The position numbers and the translations under genes were made by a program. The notes beneath the pieces are model-generated. The model worked only from the letters and a program-made list of their open reading frames with translations, did not search any database and was not told the DNA's origin. A stretch of DNA of 64,000 bases from Nematopogon swammerdamellus (lineage: Eukaryota > Arthropoda > Insecta > Lepidoptera > Adelidae), in assembly GCA_946902875.1 (NCBI GenBank), contig OX336340.1:975501-1039500 (forward strand), written 5' to 3'. Below, piece by piece: positions 19,912 through 30,635 of the stretch (positions are counted from its first letter, which is position 1; each line of letters opens with the position of its first letter).

Positions 19912-20076
19912 CGCGTCCTACACTGGCGGCCGTGGACAGGAAAACGGAGTGTGGGAAGACCACCCGCCAGGTGGGGCAGAAAGCAGTGGTTCCGTACCGC
20001 TGAAGTCCGCGAGGGACTGGGGGAAAATTGGAGAGGCGTATGTCCAACATTGGACGCATACACGCTGACTGACTGA
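19912..20076 (+). pseudogene. LINE-L RT C-terminal tail
   Basis: tggcggccgtggacaggaaa, gaccacccgccaggtgg..., ggagaggcgtatgtcca, then an acgctgactgactgac end. Compared with the copy at 55050, the frames encode WPWTGKRSVG, RPP..RW and GEAYVQHW. A deletion removes part of the middle. It ends in the family's TGAC repeat. Confidence 0.75.
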
Positions 20077-20885
20077 CAAAACATTGTATATGAATCACTT
20101 CAGCTCAGCTTGTGGGTGACTAAGCCTAATTGGCATAATTTCAACCGTCTAAATTGCGTCGCGTAAAAATTTGTACGTACTTCGGCGTAACGACATATTT
20201 TGCGCTTAGTGTGGCGCTAGGCTATGTGAAAAACTTGTACCTTTGTGTCATTATTTGCGATCGTGGATCAATGGTACAACCTCGTTTCATTTCCACTACG
20301 TCGTCGTAAGTCTTACTTAACATTCTTTTACAATATAAGCGAGTTTAATCTGAACAAGTTACCTGGGCACTTTCAAACAGAAAAGTCGAACAAAAAGAGG
20401 ATTCTATATAACTACGTCTGCACTGTGGAGATAGTCGACGGACTGCACTGGGGGAGGGGGCGGCAATGCGAGAGGAAGGGGCGGAGTCGGTGAGGCTAGA
20501 TAAAATTAATTGCATTTTCTCGTTAGCTCGAGAGAGAGAGAGATGTATGCTGCAAGTATTTCCAGTTTAAAGACAATTTCATTAGCAGAGGTCTAACCCT
20601 TGAGAAAATTTAAATAGCGCGAATAGTCGACTGAAAAATAAACACATTTTCTTTTTTGCTCTTAAATGAACAATTTTTAGTGAGAGGAGAGAAGGAGAGA
20701 TAGAGAGAGGAGCTTTTGCTGTTGATCATTATTTTTTCAATCAGTTCTATTAACGCTAGAGTGGACTGCATTTTTGGGCGAACATAGTTAGACAAGGCTT
20801 CTGTGTGAAAGGTAACAAGGGACATTTTTTAGGTATATTTTGTACAAAGTCTCTGCCTAGAAGCATGGATATGGATACTACAAAA
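20077..20885. other. Gene-free stretch
   Basis: Only simple GA-rich patches (20530-20545, 20685-20715). No family match. Confidence 0.4.
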
Positions 20886-21330
20886 TATATACATACACAG
20901 CGTCACGCCTGTTTCCCGGTGGGGTAGGCAGCGACAACGGATCTCCACGTGCCACGATCCTGACACACTTCTGCCGCTACGGGTACTACGCACTTGACCC
21001 TTTTTGAGCACATGCCCGATCTGGTTCAGGTACGTGCGTCTAGGGCGACCCTTCCCGACTCTTCCACTGGCATTTGCTCCATACATTTCCATCCATTCCT
21101 CCAACATGACCGAACCCCCGAAGAATTCCTTTCTCAATCCTTGTCACTATATCTACTTTCAGACCACAGCGCTCTCGCACTACACTATTTTTCAATCTAT
21201 CTTTCATTGTAACTCCGCAGTCGCACATACTCCTCAACGCGCGCATTTCCACAGCATTTATCCTGCTTTCATGCTTCGTCTGCCATGCCCAACTTTCACT
21301 ACTGCTTTACTAAAACCTCGATAGGTAAGT
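20886..21330 (-). pseudogene. LINE-K RT C-terminal region with 3' end
   Basis: The minus strand reads [48 protein letters not shown] and [20 protein letters not shown]. It then joins, with part deleted, to the terminal block ([11 protein letters not shown] in one frame, the out-of-frame image of WRSVVSAYPTGKQ) and the 3' end (gcgtcacgcctgtttcccgg on the plus strand). At least one frameshift and a deletion. It corresponds to the 7978 and 12138 fragments. Confidence 0.85.
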
Positions 21331-21514
21331 ATAGAGTGTGATTGTCACACACCCGTACCACCGAATATATATTACTTCACGGCGGGGCCACAGATAAATA
21401 GGCGGGGCGTCAGTCGCCGTCAAAAAAAAAAAAAAAAAACGTGTGCAAATTGTGTGTGTGTGTCCGGCCTCAAAATGGCATATTGTTGTATTCTAAATGA
21501 CAAAAACAACAACT

Positions 21515-21955
21515 AAAAAAAACTGTTTTAAAAAACATAAAACCGACTTCCTAAAAAAAGGAAAACTAAAAAACTATTTAAAATAAAAATATAAAAACCG
21601 CCTTCAAAAATATATGAAATAAAAACCTAAAAAAAAAAACCAACCCTAGAGTTGAAGGCGGTGCTAAAAAGGCTACACAAATCACAAAGGATATTATCAT
21701 CCACTCATGTTTTCTTTCATGCATCATTTTTGCTTGCTTTACAAATCACAAAGGATATTATCATCCACTCATGTTTTCTTTCATGCATCATTTTTGCTTG
21801 CTTTAGCACCGCCTTCAACTCTAGGGTTGGTTTTTTTTTTTAGGTTTTTATTTCATATATTTTTGAAGGCGGTTTTTATATTTTTATTTTAAATAGTTTT
21901 TTAGTTTTCCTTTTTTTAGGAAGTCGGTTTTATGTTTTTTAAAACAGTTTTTTTT
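21515..21955. repeat. E fold-back element with ~145-bp arms and duplicated loop
   Basis: Left arm 21515-21667, right arm 21802-21955, nearly perfect inverted copies (aaccgccttcaaaaatatatg, ctagagttgaaggcggtgc). The loop holds a 64-bp tandem duplication (acaaatcacaaaggatatta, units at 21677 and 21741). It is related to the smaller fold-back at 10277. Confidence 0.9.
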
Positions 21956-22708
21956 ATTTCATACATTTTTGAAGTCGGTTTTTAATTTTTTATAAATAGT
22001 TTTTTATATCACAATTGTTTTTAGTAATTTTTTGCTATTAGTGTTCATGGCGGAATCACGGAGTAAACATACAGTCGAATTGAGAATCTCGTCCTTTTTT
22101 TGAAGTTGTTTGAAAAATCTAGAATGAATATATTATGCGCTTCTGGCCGGTCGGAAATGTTTTCAAATTTAGAATGTTCATGAAAAATTAATTATGAATA
22201 TTTTCTATTTGTCGTGGCGATAGGGTTTTGTTTTGTTTTTTTTGGTGGAAAAAATTACTGTGAGATGAAACGTCATTTAATTAAATTGGAGATTTAATTT
22301 AATTGGAGACGAAGCGAAATTTTTTTTGGCTCTGGTGTTCTGCATCGAATTGGAAAGGGGTGTTCTGTTGACTGTTTTTTTCTGATGATGGGGCGTGTGT
22401 CTATAATGCAATGAAACTATAATGGGCGTAGGGTTGGTAGTGGGTCGTATTTTTTTGAGTTCTGGTGACCTTAAGTCAATGGTCTGGTGACTGCTTTTGC
22501 GGATGTGTTCGGAGCGGGCGTCGCTACTAATGGCGTAGTGGATACAGTTTTACTGGTAAGTAAATAAATATTTCATACTTATTTGTTCCCATTTCATTTT
22601 CGTCTACACTAATATTATAGTTTAAAGAGAAAATATTAAATTTTTTGTATTTTTTTATGTTTGTTGTTTTATATATGTTTGTAATGTATAAACTCAAAAA
22701 AAATTATC
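21956..22708. other. Gene-free stretch with a D fragment
   Basis: 22060-22105 (catacagtcgaattgagaat, reverse) is a D-type end. The rest is AT-rich. Confidence 0.4.
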
Positions 22709-23100
22709 ACCCATATAGCTCAGTGGTGCGATCAGTCCGTGACCAGTCCATCGCTATTGATTGGTAAGCAACGCTGGGTGCGGTCAGTAGGTACTTGGAT
22801 CGGTGACCGCTCGACCGTTGGAGGCTGACCGTGGTTCGGATTCCACGTTAAACTGTAGGTTCCTTCTCTTCTTACCTTACTAGGTGGTAGGGTTCAACCC
22901 GCCCGGTTTGGTACCACTGCACTGAATGAAACGTCGGTCGGAACGGCTATGTAAATAGTTTGTGTTTTCCGTCCAGTTCAGTGTAGCCGACATGAAATGA
23001 AGGGAAGCACTGACATGGCACCTAGCTCACCCGGTGTTATGGGCTGGAATCACGGATGTTGTAGGTGATAAAGCCAATCCTGTCAGTTTCCATAAAAAAA
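22709..23100 (+). mobile_element. SINE-A, full length
   Basis: A box TAGCTCAGTGG at 22716-22726. A 5S-rRNA-like segment follows at 22765-22810 (taagcaacgctgggtgcggt ... gtacttggat ... ggtgaccgc). B-box-like ggttcggattcc lies at 22833-22844. Then comes the A body (actaggtggtaggg, ccgtccagttcagtgtagcc), ending ttccataaaaaaa. Best plus-strand reference copy in the window. Confidence 0.95.
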
Positions 23101-23421
23101 GTTACATTATTTCTTTCATATGTCTTTTCGTCAAAATATGTTTATATCATGCCCTTTCTTTTATTCTGATACTCCGTGTTATTTAAGATTGCTAGACGTT
23201 AGGCATCACTTGCCACTCCGCGTGTTGTGTTTATTAATTACCATTTCTGGTTTCTGTGGGCAGATGCGGCTCTACTGAGTGCTGAGTAATGAAGAACCAT
23301 CTCTTCATCAGCGGCAGAGCTTCGGTGGGGTGGACATGAGCCCATTGTTTTAAAATGTCACAACTCACAACACTGACACAATTGACAGGTAGTGAGCCCA
23401 TTATGGTGGAAATGCAATTCC
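23101..23421. other. Gene-free stretch
   Basis: No family recognised. cttcggtggggtggacat at 23322-23339 recurs at 24003-24070. Confidence 0.35.
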
Positions 23422-23470
23422 AGAGAGAGAGATAGAAAGAGAGAGAGAGAGATAGAAAGAGAGAGAAATG

Positions 23471-23502
<32 letters not shown>
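23422..23502 (+). repeat. (GA)n microsatellite
   Basis: About 80 bp of GA with GATA/GAAA interruptions, directly at the 3' end of the SINE-B copy. The Arg/Glu-rich and Ser/Leu-rich ORFs over it are artefacts of the repeat. Confidence 0.9.
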
Positions 23503-23503
<1 letters not shown>

Positions 23504-23780
23504 GCAGTCGGGGTAAGCAGAGTAATCGGTGTTGTGCCGCAAGAACTCTGGGTAAATTACAGCACAACACCGACCACCACGTTTCGCAAAGCATTCGAAC
23601 AAGATTCAATCGATCAAGCAGAAAGTAAGGCACAAAGACCCACCTGCTGCATGGCGTGAGGTGGCGAGCCTGTCGCCTTTTCGCACGGCATCTTGTTCTT
23701 ATCCCTTAGTCGCCTTTTACGACATGCATGGGGAGAGACGCAGCGAGTCTATTCTTTTTAAGTACCGGCCCCACACGGTA
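23504..23780 (-). mobile_element. SINE-B with internal deletion
   Basis: From gtcggggtaagcagagtaat through the hairpin (cggtgttgtgc...cagcacaacaccg) to the head (gtaccggccccacacggta). A short piece is missing after the gcatggcgtgag region. The usual (ATGT)n 3' tail is replaced by (GA)n. Confidence 0.85.
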
Positions 23781-23964
23781 AAAAATAACAAAACCAAAAA
23801 AAAAACCAAGTGCGGGGCGGCCATCTCTGACTACAAGCGAGGGAAGTGAGAATGTAAGTAAGTAGTGGTTGTGTACGGACAGCGTGCGCTGGCGCGTGCT
23901 TGTGTGAGTGCGAAATCGGCGCGTTTTTATGAAGACGGCTAACTTGTCTGTTTTAACTATGTCT

Positions 23965-24075
23965 CAGAGTAATCAAGACCGATATGTGGTGACTTCAGAG
24001 CTTCGATGGGGTGGACATCTCAGAGTAATCAAGCTGTGGCGACTTCAGAGCTTCGGTGGGGTGGACATCTCAGTC
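23965..24075 (+). repeat. Two-copy tandem repeat, about 50-58 bp
   Basis: cagagtaatcaag ... gacttcagagcttcg(a/g)tgggg + tggacatct appears twice in a row. Origin unknown. Confidence 0.7.
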
Positions 24076-24616
24076 ATGGAGACCCATCACTGGCGACGAA
24101 AATATTTGAACTAACCGACCACCTTGATTTTTTGTTTATGTCGGAGGAAAATTGTAGAATTTGCCGTTTTACAAAATACCTAGGCTAATATTCTACAATT
24201 TGCCTTCGCAATTTATACTAAGGCGAAAAAAAAAAAATCTCATGTTAATACAATTATTTGTAATAAGTGTAAACTTCTTGAAAGTATTTCGCGTGGATAG
24301 GTAAATGTATTCCTCTTAAAAATTAACTTATTATACTTTTTTTTTCATAAAAATGCCCCACGTTAATAGCTGCGGTTGTCAATTCCATCTGTCATGTTTG
24401 TATGAACTCATAATTTTAAATTGTGCTTGGTTGTCTCCTCTTTGGCGAGCGTTTATTTATAACTTGCATTCCATGTACTGTATATTAATGCGCATCGTCC
24501 TGCAGTACGATAATAAACTGATTTGACCTATGTACCTATATTGTTTCATTTTTATTATTATTCTTTAGGAATTCCCTATGCCCACCTTCCGTCTTCATTT
24601 TCAGACCTCGACACCA
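24076..24616. other. AT-rich gene-free stretch
   Basis: No family match. Confidence 0.4.
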
Positions 24617-25455
24617 GGTCTAAAATAAATTGCTTGTCAAGACAAATGCAACGAGCCCAAACACGATGGGTTTATCATGTGTAGTTTAGGAGTTCCTATG
24701 GCCACCTTCTGTCTCCATCATCAGACCAGCTCGATGGTACTCGGTACAGTAGGTACCGGTCAGGTACCATAATAAATTAAGCGCACCTGGCCGGTAGGAA
24801 AAGATAAAAAAATTTAAATTTAGAATATTCATGAAACAAGGGTCCGAATATGTATCACTGGTATATCGATTCATGTATTTCAATAGGACAGAGAAAATTA
24901 CAAAATATTAGGTAGGTATTTAATACTTTTTAGTTCTTTTTTTTTTGTTTTTTGGAAATCGGTTTAATATTTTTTAAAACAGTTTTTATTTCATTCTTTT
25001 TAGTAATATTACATAAAAAAGAATAATCGAAATCGAATAATCGAAATCGATTGAAGTGGTACAGAATTATTCGCCATATGTGTCAGACTGCAAATTGCTG
25101 AATAAGTCCACATCACAAAAGTTTTGCTGAAGGTAACCACACACCATACTAATTTATCAAACTAAAAATTGCCGAATACGACCACATCACAAGTTTTGCT
25201 GAAGGTAACCACACACTACAGTATTATGCTGATTTTACGAAAACCACTCAACCAATTTCGATAAAATTGAAATGGGACCACCTCGGAAGTATGACCTAAC
25301 TAACAAAAAAAGAATTTTCTAAATCGGCCCTCAATTGACGGAGAAATCGCGTAACAAACATACAAAAAAATAAAAAAATAAAAAATAAAAAAAAAAATAA
25401 AAAAAAACATACAGACGAATTGAGAACCTCCTCCTTTTTTGGAAGTCGGTTAAAA
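24617..25455 (-). repeat. D repeat, long copy
   Basis: Inverted counterpart of 62078-62925 over about 840 bp. Shared blocks include aaacacgatgggtttatcat, ggtactcggtacagtaggta, aggtaaccacacaccatact, ending (reverse) in aggaggaggttctcaattcg at 25418-25437. No coding potential. Class not established. Confidence 0.85.
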
Positions 25456-25769
25456 AAGTAACGAAATGATTCATCATGTACACGCCGCCGCCAGTATTAA
25501 AGTTTAGAAAATCTCTGATCTCTTCTCTATATCTTCTTCTTCTCTACCTCTTCTCTGTCTTCTCTATCTCGACTCTCTACTTATTATAAAAGAGAATGTG
25601 GTCAATAACGTGCGTGCGGACGGCGACTACATAATACTACTCTTTATTCTATTTATCTAACATCGCTTCTACCAAACTAATACTGCAACGCAACACAACA
25701 GAATTTCTAACGCCATCTATTACTACCACTCATCACTAAATTCCGTTCAAAATTATACTTTCTTTGATA

Positions 25770-25910
25770 TTGCTCAGCCCTAAGGCTCTTTAGCGTGATG
25801 GTATATAGCCTATGGTGAGTGCAAACCGCATCAAAATCTGTTCAGTGGTTCCGGAGATTACCTTAAACGTACATACATACAGACAGACGTTCCCTTTTAT
25901 AAGAAGTATA
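25770..25910 (+). repeat. P repeat, diverged copy
   Basis: tttagcgtgatggtatatagcctatg, then ttcagtggttccggag and acagacagacgt match the P family at 35544 and 50401. Confidence 0.6.
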
Positions 25911-25944
25911 GATACATAGATATAGATATAATATTGGAAAGAGA

Positions 25945-26150
25945 CAGGTTTTTAGGTTTTCGTATCCCGTACGGAAGCCTATTACTAAGCCTCCGCCGTC
26001 CGTCCGTCCGTCTTGGCTGTATCTCTTGAACCGTAATAGGTAGCCCGTTGAAACTTTCACAGAATAAGTGTTACTATGGCGGATATAACAACAAATAAGA
26101 AAATGTGAAAAATTAAGGGGGAGCCCCCTTAATATACAACGAACGTACAA
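25945..26150 (-). repeat. F repeat, truncated
   Basis: ggttttcgtatcccgtacgg, cctattactaagcctccgcc, (CCGT)n block, then atctcttgaaccgtaatagg and tggcggatataac. The 5' half is absent. Confidence 0.7.
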
Positions 26151-26993
26151 TAAAATCGATTAGTCACACTATTGAATAATAGATGGCGCCACAGGCTTTT
26201 ATACATTGCAATGTTGAAAGACAAAAGATAGGCGGATAATAGCGGATAGATATTCTTGAATATTTACTTTTTCGAAATTTGAAAAGACAACTTCATTTTT
26301 GGTTTTTCTTTATTTCATGACCGTTTTCACATTGACGTATTTGATTTTCAAATTATGATATCTTTGTTTATGTTGCATTTGTGGACATAAATTGTTACCA
26401 CGGTTCTGATTCTATCCAGGGTTACCGTTACTTTCTTGGTTACCGTTGTTACTTCCTTCGTTACCGTTGTTATTTCCTCGGTTACGATTTTTGTACCAAC
26501 AATCTAGATACGGATAGATACGGAAACGTCCGCGCGCGAGTAAAACTCGCACTTAACAGATTTTTCAGTAAGTCGCCGACTTGTCGTGTTCCAACTATGG
26601 TACAGTTGATCCGAGTCTTGTTAACATAGTATTATTTACCAGCCGGTCGCCGCTATTACTCAATTAAGCTCAATTGCTCTGGCTAGATCGCTCCCATCAT
26701 AAATCAGTTAGCAGACAAGTCATTACGCCTACGATGGTAATTAAAAAAATGTGCCCGCTCTAATTACGAGGTATTTCGGACGCTTTGTTTTGTAACGACT
26801 GGTGATAACTTCAGAAGAAATAGTGTGAAGACTAATTAACGATAGCTTTAGGAGTTAAATTATGTAGCTATAGTTTCGAAAGAAAGAAAAAAGTTTATTT
26901 AATTTAAAGTCAATTGCTTTGTGCGAGTTTGTCTTTCTTTCTATATAAAATTACAAAGATAGAATTTCTTCATTGCGCACCATCGCATTAACA
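26151..26993. other. Gene-free stretch with a small tandem repeat
   Basis: 26421-26490 holds three units of about 18-21 bp (gttaccgttgttacttccttc and variants). The rest is unassigned. Confidence 0.5.
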
Positions 26994-27032
26994 AAAACCG
27001 GCCAAGTGCGAGTCGAACTCGCCCACCGAACT
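26994..27032 (+). repeat. F repeat 5' end fused to SINE-A
   Basis: aaccggccaagtgcgagtcg and aactcgcccaccgaa stop abruptly at ctggccggaaaacacaaact, which is reverse-oriented SINE-A. Confidence 0.7.
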
Positions 27033-27152
27033 GGCCGGAAAACACAAACTATTTACATAGCCGTTTCGACCGACGTTTCATTCGGTGCGGTGGTACGAAC
27101 CCGGGCGGGTTAAACCCTACCACCAAGTAAGATTAGGAGGGAAGGGACCTAC
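27033..27152 (-). mobile_element. SINE-A middle fragment
   Basis: ggaaaacacaaactatttac to gggaagggacctac, reverse orientation, lacking both 3' tail and head. Confidence 0.8.
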
Positions 27153-27934
27153 AATTCGATTCGATGAAAGAAATCGATTGACGATGGCACTATACACTAG
27201 ATATAGGATTCTTCAGTATTCATGTTTATGCTGTAAATATTAATGCTCTTGTGAGCGGTTAATTATTTATAAGTTACTTTATTATAATACTTATAAGGTA
27301 CTAAGAAAACATTGTGACTTGCGAAGTTTGTTTGTCAGTTCTTCAAATTGAATCTAGAACTGGCGGAATTTTCGACATATCCAAGCGTAGGTTACCTACC
27401 TATGGATTTAATTATACAATAAACAATAAACAATATCACACCTATAATAACATTAGAACTGACGATTTCACTAAGAATTTTTCTTAGATTCTAATTTTTT
27501 TTCGCAAACAGGCTAAAGCGTCCGTCAAAAAGCCTTGGAAAATTTAATAAAAGGCATAATTCGCACAGAAAATCGTCGGCTTCGTCTTTATGTAAATGAA
27601 ATGGCACGAACAGGAAGGCTCTATGAAATTTATGGTTTTGTCGCCGGGGTCCCCTGCCCCCCGTGCACCCCGTGCCCCCTCGAACCGCAGCCGCCGCGAC
27701 CCCCCCTTCATTATTCAGAATTTTTTCCCTTTCCTGCACGACCTGATATTTTTTTCGTAGAGCATTTTTATACGAAAATAAAGCTGAAAACGTTTTCTCT
27801 TTGTATGAAAGATTTATCTTTGGTCGTGGCCACGTGGGAAGAAATTTAACAAATAAAATGTAATGTTGACTAGGTATATTATGTTAAATTAAATTAAATA
27901 TTAACATCGTTCCGCGCTATGATTTAATTTAAGG
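27153..27934. other. Gene-free stretch with one odd ORF
   Basis: A 104-codon forward ORF at 27535-27849 begins MENLIKGIIRTENRRLRLYV and has a Cys/Pro-rich centre (GVPCPPCTPCPLEPQPPRPP) coinciding with a C-rich run. No family is recognised and there is no splice or regulatory context, so no gene is called. Confidence 0.3.
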
Positions 27935-27984
27935 TTCGGTAGTAAAAAAGAATAGTCCCACTGCATATAATATCTCCTTGCATG
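27935..27984 (+). mobile_element. SINE-B head scrap
   Basis: aaaaaagaatagtcccactg and tatctccttgcatg. It shares private changes with the head at 28374-28421, so the two may be duplicates separated by the SINE-A. Confidence 0.6.
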
Positions 27985-27993
27985 TTTTTTTAA

Positions 27994-28352
27994 TTTTTTT
28001 TTTATGAAAACTGGCACGGTTGTCTGCATCACCTACAACATCCGTGATGTCACCCCATAACAGCGGGTGAACTAGGTGCCACGTGCGTGCTTACCTTCAT
28101 TTCATGTTGGCTACACTGAACTGGATGGAAGACACGAACTATTTACATAGCCATTTCGACTGACGTTTCGTTCAGTGCGGTGGTACCAACCCGGTCGGGA
28201 TAAACCCTGCCACCTAGTAAGGTAAGAAGGGAAGGGACCTACAGTTTTACGTGGAATCCGAACCACGGTCAGCCTCCAACGGTCGAGCGGTCACTCATCC
28301 AAGTACTGACCGCGTAGTCGACCGACCGCACCACTAAGATACCGAGGCTGAC
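27994..28352 (-). mobile_element. SINE-A, near full length
   Basis: T-run, atgaaaactggcacggttg, body, 5S-like block (ccgctcgaccg... reverse) and ctaccgaggctgac-type head end (ataccgaggctgac). A short head deletion removes the cagcgttgcttaa part. Confidence 0.9.
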
Positions 28353-28360
28353 AATTCTTA

Positions 28361-28635
28361 CCATGGTTCCGTGCTTTGGTTAAAAATAATAGTTCCACTG
28401 CATATATCTCCTCGCATGTCATAAAATATGACTAATGGCGCCAGACTAGCCACCTATTACCCTAGCACGGTCCTCCCACCGAGTAATCGGGTAGGGAAGT
28501 CTTCGTGACGTGCGGTGCTGCTTGATAAAACGTGGTGGCCGGTGTTGTGCTGTAATTTACCTGAGTTCTTGTAGTACAACACCGATTACTCTGCTTACAC
28601 CATTCGCCTTGATACAGTATGTGTGGTATGAAAGT
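28361..28635 (+). mobile_element. SINE-B, diverged
   Basis: Head degenerate. tagcacggtcctcccaccga, hairpin ccggtgttgtgctg...tagtacaacaccg, then attactctgcttac and cagtatgtgtggtatg. Confidence 0.8.
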
Positions 28636-28697
28636 ATACGTAAATTAAAAATTATATGTATTAAACAGTCTATATTTTTTCGTTCGACAGTTACTTA

Positions 28698-28905
28698 GAG
28701 AGTATAACTACATAGTTCTAGTGGTGGAAGAGAAGGAATAACTCCATAGTTCTAGTGAGGGAGGGAGTATAAAACGCCCTAGTTCTAATAAAGGAGGGAA
28801 GGGGCAACACGCCAGTTCAAGTAGGGGAGGTAGATAATAACTCTCTAGTTTATATCGAGGTTGGAGGGAACAACTCCTTAGTTCTAGTGGGGGAGGGGAG
28901 ATAAA
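28698..28905 (+). repeat. Degenerate minisatellite, about 35-45 bp unit
   Basis: Five to six units around taactccatagttctagtg + aggggag-type sequence, with variable spacing. Confidence 0.7.
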
Positions 28906-29236
28906 CCCTTTTCCACGATTTTTTTTATTTGGAGTTTATTACTTAGTTTTAGTTTTAGCGAAGTGTTAATTTTAAGTTTAATATTAATTACTGTATCTAG
29001 CCCACGATACTTCAGTTCATTTCATTTCAACTACACATACATACCGCACTATGTATCACCTTACAATATTAATTATAAGTATTCCACTGAATACTTACAA
29101 GGAGTGTGCAGCGACCACAGAATTAGGAATATCTAGAAAGAGAGACAATCTCAAACTTGCGTCCGTCTAAACTCCAAAGGAAGCTCATAGAGCGAAAGTT
29201 TAGTTTCAATCTGTCTGCTTCGTTTTACCGTTTTTT
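28906..29236. other. Gene-free stretch
   Basis: AT-rich, nothing recognised. Confidence 0.4.
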
Positions 29237-29500
29237 ATGACAACCAGTATGGGTGGCTGTGCTGAGGGACCAGAGATACCCGAAACAGCCAAATATACCT
29301 CACCTCAGAAAACCACGCTCTGTGAGATACCTACCAGCAGATTTGCGAACTATAGAAGTGATATTCAAGACTGGAGTATATTGAGGGCTATTGAAGAATC
29401 CCCGGTAGTACATATAGGAAAACACACTGGCACGTAGACAATTCCACACCCTAGCGGCGCGACAGAGGAACGATTTTGAGAAACTTTATCTCCGTTCGGA
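29237..29500 (-). pseudogene. LINE-M RT end and 3' UTR
   Basis: The minus strand has VELSTCQCVF (compare CLPASVFPESFN), and the non-coding part aligns with 61482-61715 (cagtatgggtggctgtgctg, accacgctctgtgag, cagcagatttgcgaact). Frames are broken. Confidence 0.6.
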
Positions 29501-29608
29501 TGTGCAATTATATCTTGTAATGTCTACATATCCAAAAAAGTTTAATTACAAATTTTTAAAAAATCCGACACATCTAAAGCTTTCAAAATATAAAAAATAA
29601 GTTCTGCT

Positions 29609-29678
29609 TAGTTAATTAAAGGCGTTGGGGATAAAGTTAATTTTTTATTAGAGGTCTCCCGACGCCTTTAATTAACTA
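29609..29678. repeat. Inverted repeat with 17-bp perfect stem
   Basis: TAGTTAATTAAAGGCGT (29609-29625) and ACGCCTTTAATTAACTA (29662-29678), 36-bp loop. Too small for a typical MITE; no function assigned. Confidence 0.8.
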
Positions 29679-30297
29679 TGCGAAAATCCTTTATGTAAAT
29701 ATTTAAATTGGTAATTAGGAAGATTTTTTAAATTGGTAATTTGACTTTTATTTCTAGCCTTTTAAGAGACTTAATTTAAATTTGTAATAATTTTGTTAGG
29801 TTAGGCTAGGTAAGTATGGTTACGAGGTAAAGAAATTAATTCTGACTTAATTTCCGTTTATTTACTTAAAGGCGACAAGTGAAAGTGTAATACATTTGCG
29901 TCATCGGGGGTTCAAAATGCTGTCTGCTGTTCTGCGTGCCGAAACTCGGCAGAAAAATAACAAACTCACCGGCAGCTGTCAAGTAATTTGACAGTTGGCT
30001 CCTTTTGGATATTACTACCTCTATGGTGCCGACCTAAACTGTTAACGTCTCAAATTACCTATTAAGACGCAACGAAGGGTTCAAATCCCATTTCTATGGT
30101 TTCTGAGGTGTAATCTTATTTCTAAGGTAAGGCGTAAGCCTGCGGTTAACTTGGGGTGGAATATCTACTTTGTCTATGAAATGTGATCTAACTGATCCCT
30201 ATTTAGTTTGAAACCCAGTTGTATTCATAAATAATCCAAGTTTCTAGGAGATATTTATAAACAACTTTGGAGCTATTTTATATTTTAAGCAGCTTCA
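29679..30297. other. Gene-free stretch
   Basis: No family or coding signal recognised. Confidence 0.4.
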
Positions 30298-30510
30298 TTG
30301 GACACCGGATGGCTAAGCTGACAGTGGGCTGGGCACGTGAGCCGAAGAGACCATTAGAGACCACCCGCCAGGTGGGACGACGACATTAAGTATGTCCGCG
30401 CGGAAAGCATTGGTTCCGTACAGCTGGAGGCCGGGAGGACTGGGAATAAATTGGAGAGGCGTATGTCCAGTAGTGGGTGCATACACGCTGATTGACTGAC
30501 TGACAATCGC
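30298..30510 (+). pseudogene. LINE-L RT C-terminal tail
   Basis: ttggacaccggatggctaag, gaccacccgccaggtgggac, tggagaggcgtatgtccag, ending gctgattgactgactgac. Encodes broken pieces equivalent to IGHRVAKLKWQWAGH, RPP.RWDDDIK and GEAYVQ..W. It lacks the stretch between WAGH and RPP. Confidence 0.75.
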
Positions 30511-30635
30511 GGCCACTCACTCAGCGATATCATGTCGATATCTACAGCCAATGAGATCGCCCAAATATGTCAACATTCTCTGCCTTATGTTATGTGTTCA
30601 ACTTTGGGCGTAAGGCAGCCATTTACTAAAACTAA

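Noticed and set aside
22765..22810. 5S rRNA gene fragment
   Set aside because: The 5S-like stretch is found in every full SINE-A copy; it is part of that element.
23234..23659. Overlapping Ser/Leu-rich and Arg/Glu-rich ORFs
   Set aside because: Produced by the (GA)n microsatellite.
27535..27849. 104-codon ORF as a gene
   Set aside because: No homology recognised, includes a C-run, no transcript signals; kept only as a note.
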